Shown: positions 1-7,588 of the stretch, in pieces | How the letters are laid out: every line of letters begins with the position of its first letter | How positions within the stretch are numbered: position 1 is the stretch's first letter | From: Planctomycetales bacterium | Lineage (GTDB): Bacteria; Planctomycetota; SZUA-567 | Length of the DNA stretch: 64,000 nt | Assembly (NCBI GenBank): GCA_025997475.1 | Contig: BNUQ01000001.1 | Coordinates: forward strand, 1-64,000 | Direction: 5' to 3' | Notes under the pieces: generated by a model | What the model was told of the DNA's origin: nothing | Databases searched by the model: none | What the model saw: the letters and a program-made list of their open reading frames with translations, nothing else | Position numbers and translations under genes: made by a program

Positions 1-766
1 TCGCGGCAAGATACTCTTTTTTGCCGACTTGGCTCCAATCCACGCAGAGTTTCAGGTTCTTTTTGAGTATCAAGTCAAGCCAAATGCGAGTGCTTCTGCC
101 GTTGCCCTCCATAAACGGGTGCGCGACATTTATCTCCACATATTTTTCGATGATTTCATCAAAACTGCTTTCGGGCATTGCCGCGATGTTTTTTAGCGTC
201 TCAGCCAAAAACTGCACCGGCGCAAACCGAAAACCGCCTTTGGCAATGTTCAGCGTTCGGATTTGTCCGGCAAAGTCATACAGACCGCCGAAAAGGTAGC
301 CGTGAATCTGTTGCAGTCCTTTGACCGTGCCGACTTCAAGTGTATCCAAAAGCGAACTGTCAAACAGCGCATACGCTTTCGTTTTGCTTTTGCCGTCAAT
401 GGTTTCGTCGCTGTATGTGAACCATTCAATAAAGCGGTTTGCCCGTTTGCTCGGGAAATTTTTCGCAAGGTCAATAATACCGTTGTGGTCGAAACAGTCG
501 GTCGCATATTTTTTGCCATCTGCCGCGGTTAATTTCAGTTGGGTAGTGCGACTAACCAACTCGCCGTTTCCTGACTGTCCGTCCGTCTGGTCGCGTTTCA
601 ACTTGGCTTTGAGGTATTTCCAATAATTGCGATTTTTCTCGTAATCATCTTCGTCGCGCAGAACACCGACAATATCAAGCACGGAAAACCACCATTTTGC
701 GTTGGCGTCATCCCAAACCGCACGGACTTCTCGGTCGTCAAAAAAGCGAATGGAGATTTTATTCAT
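1..766 (-). CDS. Fic-domain protein with N-terminal BRO-like domain (partial, 3' end outside window)
   Basis: This open frame starts at an ATG (764-766) preceded by AAAGGAG at 8 nt and runs off the left edge, so about 255 codons are visible. Residues about 1-110 resemble the BRO-N/DinD-type domain (it begins [18 protein letters not shown] and contains a [12 protein letters not shown] stretch). Residues about 140-255 form a Fic domain carrying [12 protein letters not shown], which matches the Fic catalytic consensus HxFx(D/E)GNGRxxR. Such domains usually transfer AMP or another nucleotide monophosphate to a protein target; the target here is unknown. I recall BRO-N plus Fic proteins with this order from other bacteria, so the fusion is probably a known family. 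It stands alone on the minus strand. Fic proteins are often toxins restrained by an inhibitory helix with an (S/T)xxxE(G/N) motif; I do not see one in the visible part. Confidence 0.87.
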   Translation of the reverse strand, partial: MNKISIRFFDDREVRAVWDDANAKWWFSVLDIVGVLRDEDDYEKNRNYWKYLKAKLKRDQTDGQSGNGELVSRTTQLKLTAADGKKYATDCFDHNGIIDLAKNFPSKRANRFIEWFTYSDETIDGKSKTKAYALFDSSLLDTLEVGTVKGLQQIHGYLFGGLYDFAGQIRTLNIAKGGFRFAPVQFLAETLKNIAAMPESSFDEIIEKYVEINVAHPFMEGNGRSTRIWLDLILKKNLKLCVDWSQVGKKEYLAA

Positions 767-812
767 ACCGCCGCTCCTTTAATTTTGGACTTCGGCGCAA
801 GCGCCCCGGCGA

Positions 813-831
813 TTAGACCTGTTCGACAACC
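813..831 (+). repeat. 19-bp dispersed element TTAGACCTGTTCGACAACC
   Basis: This copy has inverted and direct counterparts at 959-977 and 3040-3058, with related shorter forms near 9768 and 41987. It lies in the non-coding stretch between the Fic gene and pdxB. Its function is unknown. Confidence 0.6.
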
Positions 832-958
832 AATTCGCGGCATCTTTTCGGCTAATTTTCCGTTCCGCCGCGTCAAAATTCCTCGCAATACTCTCGGTAT
901 TGCTTCGTCATTTTTCCTTGCGGAACGAAAAATTATACCCGAAAATCTGTTCGCTCTC

Positions 959-977
959 GGTTATCGAACAGGTCTAT
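959..977 (-). repeat. 19-bp dispersed element, inverted copy
   Basis: On the minus strand this reads ATAGACCTGTTCGATAACC. It faces the copy at 813-831, so the two bound a stretch of about 165 bp in inverted orientation. The intervening DNA (832-958) shows no convincing gene. Confidence 0.6.
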
Positions 978-1002
978 TGAATGGGGCATTCGGCGACCGC
1001 CG

Positions 1003-2124
1003 CTATTCCACCGCAAACCCCAATCCCGCGAGCGCGGCGGTAAGTTCCGGCGCGTCCGGCGGCGCGGCGACGCGGGTGTGCGAGAATTCCAAGCGCAACG
1101 GATAATTCGCCCGCAACTCGGCAAATTTAGTCGGCGCCGCCAAGAACGCCCGACTGTCCGCCGAAAGGTCATAGACCGCGCCGACCACGTCTTGCAACTC
1201 GACCAATAGCGGCGCCTTTGATTCGATGCCGATACGGCTGACGCAAAAATTCGGCGGCGGCGGACCGGGGCGCCAAGCGTTTTTGCCGCCGAAAAACTCG
1301 GCGAATTTTTGCCGGATGATGACCGTGCCGTTGACCTTGCCGTCGTAGGAATAACCGGCGATATGAGGCGTCGCCAAATATAGCCGCCGCAGAAAATCGG
1401 GGCGCGGGCGCGGCTCGCCGGCGTAAACGTCTAAAATCGCCGCCGCCGGTCGCCGCCGTCCGAGACCGCGCGACAGCGCGTCTTCGTCCACGACTTTGCC
1501 GCGCGCCGTGTTGACGAACACCGAGCCGTCTTTCATTGCCGCGAAAAATTTTTCGTCCGCCAATTTCACCGTCGAAAATTCGCCGCCGCGCGTCAGCGGC
1601 ACGTGCAACGACACGAAATCGCTTGCGGCTAACAAGGTCGGCAATTCGACAAACTCGGCGTCGCCCTCAATTTGCGCGCGCGGCGGGTCGTTGAGTAAAA
1701 TGTTCATGCCGAGCGCCCGCGCTTTGCGGGCGACATTTTTGCCGACGTTGCCCGCGCCGACGATGCCGAGGGTTTTGCCGGACAGTGCGCCGCCGCGGTC
1801 GGTTGCCCAGCGCAACAACGCGGCGGCGACGTATTCGCCGACGCTGTTGGCGTTGCAACCCGCCGCCGCGGCAAAGCCGATGCCGCGGGCGTGCAAATAA
1901 TTTAAGTCAACGTGGTCGAAGCCGATGGTGCAGGTGCCGACGAATTTGACGGACGTGGCGGCTAACAACGCTTCGTTGATGGCGACGGTCGAGCGGCAAA
2001 TCAGCGCGTCGGCGTCGCGCAACACCGCGCCGGTGATTGCCGCCGGCGGCAGTAGCGTCAGTTCGCCGGCGTCGGCGAACGCCTCGCGGATTTGCGGCTG
2101 ATTTTCGTCGGCGACGATTTTCAT
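1003..2124 (-). CDS. pdxB: Erythronate-4-phosphate dehydrogenase
   Basis: A 373-residue D-2-hydroxyacid dehydrogenase. It best fits PdxB, which oxidises 4-phospho-D-erythronate in the DXP-independent-from-ribose route to pyridoxal phosphate. The start MKIVADEN is typical of PdxB. The Rossmann motif GIVGAGNVG sits near residue 120. The catalytic Arg (NTARGKVVDE), Glu (AGEP) and His (TPHIAGYSYDG) are all present, and a C-terminal PdxB-like tail follows. I chose the ATG at 2124 because the family begins there; an upstream extension to 2205 adds 27 residues with no family resemblance and would overlap the next gene. A more general hydroxyacid dehydrogenase role is possible, as no other pyridoxine gene is nearby. 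Confidence 0.85.
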   Translation of the reverse strand: MKIVADENQPQIREAFADAGELTLLPPAAITGAVLRDADALICRSTVAINEALLAATSVKFVGTCTIGFDHVDLNYLHARGIGFAAAAGCNANSVGEYVAAALLRWATDRGGALSGKTLGIVGAGNVGKNVARKARALGMNILLNDPPRAQIEGDAEFVELPTLLAASDFVSLHVPLTRGGEFSTVKLADEKFFAAMKDGSVFVNTARGKVVDEDALSRGLGRRRPAAAILDVYAGEPRPRPDFLRRLYLATPHIAGYSYDGKVNGTVIIRQKFAEFFGGKNAWRPGPPPPNFCVSRIGIESKAPLLVELQDVVGAVYDLSADSRAFLAAPTKFAELRANYPLRLEFSHTRVAAPPDAPELTAALAGLGFAVE

Positions 2125-2194
2125 CGGGGGAGTTCCTGACCCGTGGACCGTGGGCAGTGAAGCGGTGAACGGAAAGTTGTGGATAGAAACGCTC

Positions 2195-3019
2195 TTATGG
2201 CTCACCGACCACCGTTCTCCGCGCGCGCAACTTTTGCAGATTTTTGTCGTCGCGCCGCGTCAATAAATAAATTCCTGCGCCCGTCGCCAACACCAACCCG
2301 CCCGCCGCGCCGCCGACCGCCCACGGCGGCAACCACGCCGGCAATAATGGCGACGCCGGCGGCAAGACGGTCGCGGTTAAGCCGACGGCAAGCGGCGACC
2401 ACTGCCAAGTGTTTTGCGCGGTGGCATACGGATATTTTTTCAGAAAAACGCCGTCGGCGCGGATTAAATCGCCGCGGCGAAGCGGCGGCGGATTTAACAA
2501 CGCCCACGTCCACGTGTAGCGACCGTTGTCGGCGACCGTCGCGTCGGCGGCAGTTACCACATAAAACCGGTCGATGCCGTTTAACGGCGGCGCGAAACTG
2601 ATTTTCTCCGCCGCTAAAAAAACGCCGGTAAACGCCACCGGTTTGCCGCAAAAAATGTCCGCGTCCGGCGCGGACATTAGGTCGGCGTAAGTCAAACCGG
2701 ACGCCGTCGCGTCGCGAGACCCGCCTCCCGCTTGTCCGGCGAGATACGCAAAAATATGCGTCAGCGCGGCGCGTTCGGCGCGTAAATCGCCGGCGATTTC
2801 CAAGTCCAGCGGTCGCGTCCGCCGTGCCGAAAAAATCGTGTCGCGAAGCAAGGACAAGTCCAATCGGTCAACCGTAACCGTCGGGACAACGGGGGCGGCG
2901 GCGGATATTTGCGGGGGCGCGTCCGACGAAAAAAGCGGCGTGGTCGCACTTCTCCCGCGCAACCACGCCATACTCCCGACAACCATTGCCAGCAAAACGC
3001 ACTGCAACAGTATTTTCAC
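2195..3019 (-). CDS. Unknown membrane-anchored protein
   Basis: 274 residues, starting at a GTG preceded by GAGGGG. Residues about 4-20 are a hydrophobic signal or anchor. The middle (about 60-215) is probably extracytoplasmic and rich in beta-type sequence. A second membrane segment lies at about 228-258 (AVGGAAGGLVLATGAGIYLL), followed by a basic cytoplasmic tail. I do not recognise the family. It lies 70 bp upstream of pdxB on the same strand and may be co-transcribed with it, but nothing links the two functions. Confidence 0.75.
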   Translation of the reverse strand: MKILLQCVLLAMVVGSMAWLRGRSATTPLFSSDAPPQISAAAPVVPTVTVDRLDLSLLRDTIFSARRTRPLDLEIAGDLRAERAALTHIFAYLAGQAGGGSRDATASGLTYADLMSAPDADIFCGKPVAFTGVFLAAEKISFAPPLNGIDRFYVVTAADATVADNGRYTWTWALLNPPPLRRGDLIRADGVFLKKYPYATAQNTWQWSPLAVGLTATVLPPASPLLPAWLPPWAVGGAAGGLVLATGAGIYLLTRRDDKNLQKLRARRTVVGEP

Positions 3020-3039
3020 CGCGTCCCCTCAATTCATAT

Positions 3040-3058
3040 TTAGACCTGTTCGGCAACC
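3040..3058 (+). repeat. 19-bp dispersed element TTAGACCTGTTCGGCAACC
   Basis: This is a third copy of the element at 813 and 959. The bases that follow (GTTGAAAG) resemble those at 59066-59084, the first codons of the autotransporter gene. Confidence 0.6.
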
Positions 3059-3078
3059 GTTGAAAGAGAGAGCAATTA

Positions 3079-3198
3079 TGAATTAAAAATTAAGAATTAA
3101 GAATTGTGGGGTTTTTGTTTTCAGAATCGCAAGCGCACGCGAAGCGAATTTTTGACCATCAAACTCCACCATTCTTAATTCGTAATTCTTAATTTGAA
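3079..3198. repeat. Heptamer-arm intergenic repeat (GAATTAA type)
   Basis: The left arm (about 3079-3108) is AATTAAGAATTAAG-like and ends GTGGGGTTT. The right arm (about 3160-3198) is its inverted counterpart, beginning AAACTCCACC. The centre holds GCACGCGAAGCG. It abuts the stop codon of the lipoprotein gene at 3199. Confidence 0.75.
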
Positions 3199-3471
3199 TT
3201 ACTGCTCGTCTTTCAGCCCGATATGCCCGACCACTTTATACGGCTCGCCGTTGACATCATATAGCACGTCTTCCGGTTGCGCGGCGGTTTCGGCTTCGGT
3301 CGTCGGAATGGTGTAGCCCTGATTGACGACCATGCCGGTGTTGACGGCGTGATTGATAATTTGCTCGTCGGCGCTCGGCGCCGCCGCGCCGCGCGACCTC
3401 GTCGCCGATTTTTCCGCGTGTCCGCAACCGACCAACGCCAGCGCCGCCGACAGTAACAGTAATTTTTTCAT
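3199..3471 (-). CDS. Small lipoprotein 1
   Basis: 90 residues with a classic type II signal peptide: MKKLLLLSAALALVGC, lipobox LVGC, predicted lipidated Cys16. The mature part is short and mostly polar. Near its end, VLYDVNGEPYKVVGHIG resembles LVFDEKGNAYQML in the neighbouring lipoprotein at 3637-3891, suggesting related proteins. GGGGAC lies just upstream of the ATG. The family is unknown. The lipobox predicts a membrane-attached periplasmic protein, and the cluster context suggests a shared envelope role. Confidence 0.82.
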   Translation of the reverse strand: MKKLLLLSAALALVGCGHAEKSATRSRGAAAPSADEQIINHAVNTGMVVNQGYTIPTTEAETAAQPEDVLYDVNGEPYKVVGHIGLKDEQ

Positions 3472-3516
3472 CGCGAGTCCCCTTCTAAAATGGTTGGTTA
3501 ATTAAAGTTGTCCGGT

Positions 3517-3635
3517 AATTTTTAATTCAGAAAGAAGGATGGAGTTTGATTTTCAAAAATTCGCTTCGCGGGCGCTTGCGATTTTAAAAATAGAAACTCC
3601 ACAATTCTTAATTCTCAATTCTCAATTCTTAATTG
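3517..3635. repeat. Heptamer-arm intergenic repeat (GAATTAA type)
   Basis: This has the same design as 3079-3198: GGATGGAGTTTGATTTT on the left, a TTCGCTTCGCGGGCGC core, GAAACTCCACAATTC on the right, then AATTCTC/AATTCTT heptamers. It lies between two lipoprotein genes and touches the stop of the second. Confidence 0.75.
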
Positions 3636-3636
3636 T

Positions 3637-3891
3637 TCAGATGTCGCAACTGTCGCACATTCCTTCGTCTTGGTCGAGCATTTGGTAAGCGTTGCCCTTT
3701 TCGTCGAAAACCAATTTCCGGTGTTTCATCGGCGGCGTTGCCGCGGCGGGCGGCGCCTCGACCGCCGTCAGCGTTTTGCTTTGGTTGGCGACCGGCGGTT
3801 GCTTTGCCGCCGACGGTTGGGCGGGCGTCGCGCAACCGGCGCTCCAAACGCCGGCCGCGAGCGCGCCGGTCAGCATTAGTTTTCCATACAT
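3637..3891 (-). CDS. Small lipoprotein 2
   Basis: 84 residues. The signal peptide MYGKLMLTGALAAGVWSAGC has lipobox SAGC, predicting a lipidated Cys20. A Pro/Ala-rich linker follows, then KLVFDEKGNAYQML, which parallels the end of lipoprotein 1. The last residues are acidic and hold two cysteines (MCDSCDI), a possible metal or disulphide site. TAGGAG precedes the ATG with good spacing. The gene lies 10 bp downstream of lipoprotein 3 on the same strand, so the two are probably co-transcribed. Function unknown. Confidence 0.82.
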   Translation of the reverse strand: MYGKLMLTGALAAGVWSAGCATPAQPSAAKQPPVANQSKTLTAVEAPPAAATPPMKHRKLVFDEKGNAYQMLDQDEGMCDSCDI

Positions 3892-3901
3892 AAAATTGCT
3901 C

Positions 3902-4375
3902 CTAACGGGGAAATTGTTTTGAAAATTCCGCTAAAAAACTCGCCGTCTGATAACGGCGCAACCACCGCTGTTTTTCGGCGCCGCGCGCAAATAAAATCGT
4001 CGTCGGATAGTTGCCGACGCCGAACGCGACGATTTCGGCGGCGTTGGGATAGAGCGCAATCACCGGCAAACCGTGGTCCCGCGCCGCCTGCCGGACTATC
4101 GCCAACATCGCCGCGCAGTCCCCGTTGTTGCGCTCGCTGAACACCACCACCACGTCGCCCAACTGTTCGATTTTTTCGCGCAACGCTTTCGCCCCGTCGC
4201 GAAATTTTACCGTTTCGGTAATACCGGCGTCAACCACCAACGGCGCGTGCGGCTCGGCGGGCGCGGCGGCGGAAATCGGCGGCGGGGGCGGTGTTTCCGG
4301 CGTTGGCGGCGGCACGGACGCGGTTTGGCAACCGCCGAAAATGATACCGAGCGCCGGCAAAAGATATTTCGTCAT
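3902..4375 (-). CDS. Lipoprotein with thioredoxin-like domain lacking CxxC
   Basis: 157 residues. The signal peptide MTKYLLPALGIIFGGC (lipobox FGGC) is followed by a Pro-rich linker (about residues 20-45) and one globular domain. The beta-alpha-beta pattern and the NYPTTILF stretch near residue 128 fit the cis-proline loop of a thioredoxin fold. The usual CxxC is replaced around ERNNGDC, leaving a single cysteine, so redox chemistry is doubtful and a structural or binding role is likelier. I chose the ATG at 4375 because it places the lipobox correctly. It is first in the lipoprotein cluster 4375-3199. Confidence 0.75.
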   Translation of the reverse strand: MTKYLLPALGIIFGGCQTASVPPPTPETPPPPPISAAAPAEPHAPLVVDAGITETVKFRDGAKALREKIEQLGDVVVVFSERNNGDCAAMLAIVRQAARDHGLPVIALYPNAAEIVAFGVGNYPTTILFARGAEKQRWLRRYQTASFLAEFSKQFPR

Positions 4376-4430
4376 TTGACAGATTTCCAAACCTATTTTG
4401 AGAAAGAAACTACTTCTCGCGGAGGCACAC

Positions 4431-4564
4431 CTAAATTAAGAATTAAAAATTAAGAATGGTGGAGTAATTGTCAAAACGACGCTTCGCGAATATAGAAATC
4501 AAACTCCAAAATTGGGAAAACCCACTAATCTTCGCTTCGCTCGGTTTCTGCATTCTTAATTTTT
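4431..4564. repeat. Heptamer-arm intergenic repeat (GAATTAA type), partly rearranged
   Basis: The left arm is AATTAAGAATTAAAAATTAAG-like, followed by GTGGAGT. The centre holds GACGCTTCGCG and a second CTTCGCTTCGCTC. The right arm ends GCATTCTTAATTTTTAA. It directly precedes the palindromic element starting at 4565. Confidence 0.65.
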
Positions 4565-4939
4565 AACTCATGTTACGCGGTCTTCGTTGGTGCAGTTGCA
4601 ACGAAGAATTTGAAAAAACTCCGCCAGCCGCCCCAACGGGGCGAAACATATCAGCCGATGGTAAGGAGCACGCTCTTGGCGCCGCCACCATAGGTAGCGG
4701 TTCGCGGAGCGAAACATCCGACAGTCCCGCCGTTAGGCGGCATCTCGCCGCCATTAGCGGCGAAAGCGGTTCGCCAAAACGCGGCGAACCGTCCAATTGC
4801 GGTTGGCGCTTCGCGCCGTCTTTACCTATGGTGGCGCGGCTGATAGCGCGTCGCCGCTTACCATAGGCTGATATGTTCCGCGCTTTCAGCGCGACTGTCG
4901 GAATAAATTATCAAAACAATCAATCGCGTAACCTGAGTT
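4565..4939. repeat. MITE-like structured element, copy A
   Basis: The ends are AACTCATGTTACGCG (4565-4579) and CGCGTAACCTGAGTT (4925-4939), inverted copies with one mismatch. Inside lie nested perfect or near-perfect inverted repeats: 4648-4665 with 4857-4874, 4683-4696 with 4823-4836 (CGCCACCATAGGTA), and 4768-4775 with 4783-4790. There is no open frame with protein character. Copy B (42002-42387) keeps the same interior and the same stems. Confidence 0.8.
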
Positions 4940-4990
4940 TTTAATTTCCGCGCCGTCGGGAGAGAAAAAATGTTCGGGAACGGGGCGATA

Positions 4991-5329
4991 TTACAATTTA
5001 TATTTGTCGCTTTCTTTGACCGGCTTCGTGCCGCGCCGCGCGGCGATTAGTTGGTTGTTATATTTGATGTCTTCCTGGTCGGTCCACGGCAACTCAATCA
5101 TTTCCTCTTCGGCGTGTTTGAATACGAAATTGGTTTCCGGTCCGAGAATCTGCGACAGCGCGAAGCGGCTAATCGGGACTTTTTCCATCGCGCATCCCCA
5201 CACCGCGACCTGCAAATGCGCCAGCGCCAAGCGTCGTTTGTCCTCGCCGTTGGGGTGCGGTTTGTCTTTGAGCGCCTTGACGATTTTCACGCAATCGCGA
5301 ATGTTGTCGGGGATATTGGACGCCGTCAT
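4991..5329 (-). CDS. Unknown protein at the end of the restriction-modification operon
   Basis: 112 residues from the ATG at 5329 (MTASNIPDN). A longer TTG start at 5428 is possible but adds a low-complexity Ala-rich leader. It is soluble, charged and apparently helical, with AVWGCAMEKVPISRFALSQIL in the middle; the C-terminus is lysine-rich. There is no signal peptide. It follows the methyltransferase gene by about 120 bp on the same strand. I do not recognise the family; a controller role for the operon is conceivable, but I see no clear helix-turn-helix. Confidence 0.65.
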   Translation of the reverse strand: MTASNIPDNIRDCVKIVKALKDKPHPNGEDKRRLALAHLQVAVWGCAMEKVPISRFALSQILGPETNFVFKHAEEEMIELPWTDQEDIKYNNQLIAARRGTKPVKESDKYKL

Positions 5330-5450
5330 GATGAACCCGTCTCGACCGGTAATAAAAGCGCGAAAATGGAAGTCGCGAATTTTAGCCGCCGCCGCCGGTT
5401 GAGCAATGAGAGGGGCGAAAAACGGCAATTTTGAGCGGGCGCGCGGGCGA

Positions 5451-6452
5451 TTATTTTTCGAGAATATGCAAATACTCTTCGGTCGCGGCGGCGGAATACG
5501 CGCGACCGTTGTCCGCTTTGAAGCGTTGATAGGCAGTGCTGACCACGCGATATTTCCCGTATTTTTCCATAAGCGTTTTTATTTCCGCTACCGTCATCAA
5601 TCCTTCGTTGTTGTAACTCACAAACACAAACGGGAAATCGGCGCGTTTAATCAACCGCTCAAATGCAATCGCGACGCGATTTTTCCGGCAGTAATTCGAC
5701 CGCGCATAATCCGGCGGCAAACCGGTTTTGCCTTGCGGCGTGAACGGTTGATACCGCGCAATCGTGTTGAGCAAATGATAATTCGCGCCGTATTGCCGCT
5801 GATTGTAGGGCGGGTCGAGATACAAAATATCGCCGCGAATTTGTGTGATTAAATCGTTCGCGTCGGCATTAAAAACTTCGTGGTCATTATCATTATTAAG
5901 CAAAAATTGCGCGGGCGCGAGCGTCAGCGGTTTTTGCGCGGTCGGTTTCAATTTTTTGAGAAACGCGCCATAGACCGACGCGGTGTTCGCGACTTTATCC
6001 GCCGCTTCCAACAGCGACGCCAATAAAAAATAATAGAGCGAATCGTTGATGCGGTTTGCGGTTTTCCACGCTTCGATTTGCCGCCGCGCCGCGTCAATTT
6101 TTTTGCCGTTGTCGTCGGAAAAATACTGCCGTCCGCTACCGCTACCGGCGCAATAATTTTGATAAATGAAGCCGTCGTCCGCCGACGTCAACGCCTCTAA
6201 TTCGGCAAGAAACGCGGATTTTTCGGCGATTTCGCGATGATTACCGATGTAATTTTGATTAAGCACGAAACTGTAAAACTCGCTGTCGTTGGCGATAACT
6301 TTTTTTACGAGCGGTTTGAAATTGCGCCCGACGATACCGGTGCCGGCGAATAAATCGCAAAATACTTTGCCGGTTAAGTTGGCGCCGACGACTGCCTTGA
6401 CGGTCTCGACAATGAACGCGGATAATTTGTGTTTTGAGCCGATGTAGTTCAT
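5451..6452 (-). CDS. DNA adenine methyltransferase of a type II R-M system (D12/Dam class)
   Basis: 333 residues. MNYIGSKHKLSAFI at the start and DLFAGTGIVGRNF near residue 33 form the AdoMet-binding motif of the D12 class. LYLDPPYNQRQYGANYH near residue 212 is the catalytic DPPY motif of N6-adenine methyltransferases. The order (FxGxG first, DPPY later) and the length fit the alpha class. The enzyme would methylate adenine in the host's recognition sites to protect them from the endonuclease encoded 3 bp upstream. Codon and base use are AT-richer than in surrounding genes, suggesting transfer as a unit. There is no clear ribosome-binding site, so translation is probably coupled to the endonuclease gene. 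Confidence 0.9.
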   Translation of the reverse strand: MNYIGSKHKLSAFIVETVKAVVGANLTGKVFCDLFAGTGIVGRNFKPLVKKVIANDSEFYSFVLNQNYIGNHREIAEKSAFLAELEALTSADDGFIYQNYCAGSGSGRQYFSDDNGKKIDAARRQIEAWKTANRINDSLYYFLLASLLEAADKVANTASVYGAFLKKLKPTAQKPLTLAPAQFLLNNDNDHEVFNADANDLITQIRGDILYLDPPYNQRQYGANYHLLNTIARYQPFTPQGKTGLPPDYARSNYCRKNRVAIAFERLIKRADFPFVFVSYNNEGLMTVAEIKTLMEKYGKYRVVSTAYQRFKADNGRAYSAAATEEYLHILEK

Positions 6453-6455
6453 AGG

Positions 6456-7586
6456 TCAGTAACTTACTTGATTGAAAATTATTTGATGCTGTTGCACGGT
6501 AAATTCAACATATCGCGTCGGCAAAATACAGTTTTTTGCGTTAAATTCTTGTAAGGCGCGGACAAATTCCCGATATTCATTGGCGGTTTTATTCGTGGTT
6601 TCGCGGGCGATAATTATCGGTTCGATATCGGACGGATGATTTGGAATATAATACTGTTCAATCCAAGTAACGTAGCGTTGTAATTGTGCGATAGTTTCTC
6701 GCTTTGCCGAAGTTGATTTCAATTCGGCAGGCATAATTTTGCGATTGGTCGCCGCAACTGAAACCATAATGTCAATGCGTTGCATACCAACGCCGCAAGA
6801 AACTTCGTTACCTATCCATTCAATCGACGACGAGCCAAAAATGCCGGTATTTTCCAAATTTTGCAAAATATACGCTTGTAAATGCGTCTCAAATTGGTTC
6901 CCTGCATTGTATTTACTATTTAGGCGCGGTAAAACATTGATAGTAGTTTTACGTCCCGTATATTCTTTTGTCGCTACGCTCTCAATTATTTGTTGTTTAT
7001 CTTTATCAAACGAAAACCCCGCATTTTTAAGTGTCTTCTCGTGGTTTTTATTACGGATCAAACTGTTCAGACGCTCGCTTTCGTAAAACGTAATCATCGT
7101 ATTACCACGATTACCTTTTAATTTGCGGTATATCAAACTCCACAACATCTGATTAGGAGATTGAATGTTTCTTATTTCATCAAGCGCTTCCCATTCCGTT
7201 ACCCCTTCCGAATAAACTTGAAGCGGTTCAATAGATGCGCGAAAGGTTAGTGATTTGCCCAATTGTTCTTTGAGAAATTGTTGCGAGTCGTTGTTGTCAA
7301 GAAACGCGGGTGCATGTTTTATCTTAAATACTCCGTAAAATTTTCCTTCTCTTATTCCTTCTGCAAAATTTTGTTGTAAATAAAAAATAACAAAATCACC
7401 AGAACGTAGCCTTTGGCTATCGGCAATCATACCTAATAAGTTATTCTCCTTCGTTGCGTGCATATTCGTCGTGGCGCAGTTGTTGAAGTCGATAATTTCG
7501 TCTTTCGCGCCTGTCCCGACAAAAAGATATTCAAGGTGATACTTGAAAGTGTTCGCGTCAACGATGAAAACATGTGTGGTCGCCAT
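6456..7586 (-). CDS. Type II restriction endonuclease, PD-(D/E)xK type
   Basis: 376 residues between two methyltransferase genes, 2-3 bp from each. The C-terminal half carries QRIDIMVSVA and, 10-15 residues later, MPAELKS, which fits the D...(E/D)xK nuclease core; QLQRYVTWIEQY follows as expected for the last core helix. The N-terminal 110 residues (FIVDANTFKYHLEYLF, then RSGDFVIFYLQQ and GKFYGVFKI) look like an EVE/PUA-type domain that could read a modified base or the site. AGGAGG precedes the ATG. The DNA is distinctly AT-rich. The recognition sequence cannot be read from the sequence. A solitary modification-dependent nuclease is an alternative, but two flanking methyltransferases argue for classical type II. 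Confidence 0.82.
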   Translation of the reverse strand: MATTHVFIVDANTFKYHLEYLFVGTGAKDEIIDFNNCATTNMHATKENNLLGMIADSQRLRSGDFVIFYLQQNFAEGIREGKFYGVFKIKHAPAFLDNNDSQQFLKEQLGKSLTFRASIEPLQVYSEGVTEWEALDEIRNIQSPNQMLWSLIYRKLKGNRGNTMITFYESERLNSLIRNKNHEKTLKNAGFSFDKDKQQIIESVATKEYTGRKTTINVLPRLNSKYNAGNQFETHLQAYILQNLENTGIFGSSSIEWIGNEVSCGVGMQRIDIMVSVAATNRKIMPAELKSTSAKRETIAQLQRYVTWIEQYYIPNHPSDIEPIIIARETTNKTANEYREFVRALQEFNAKNCILPTRYVEFTVQQHQIIFNQVSY

Positions 7587-7588
7587 AA

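Noticed and set aside
4565..4939. Structured element considered as a known riboswitch or group II intron
   Set aside because: No recognised riboswitch core, no intron-encoded reverse transcriptase and no domain V-like hairpin; presence of a second copy between unrelated genes argues for a repeat.
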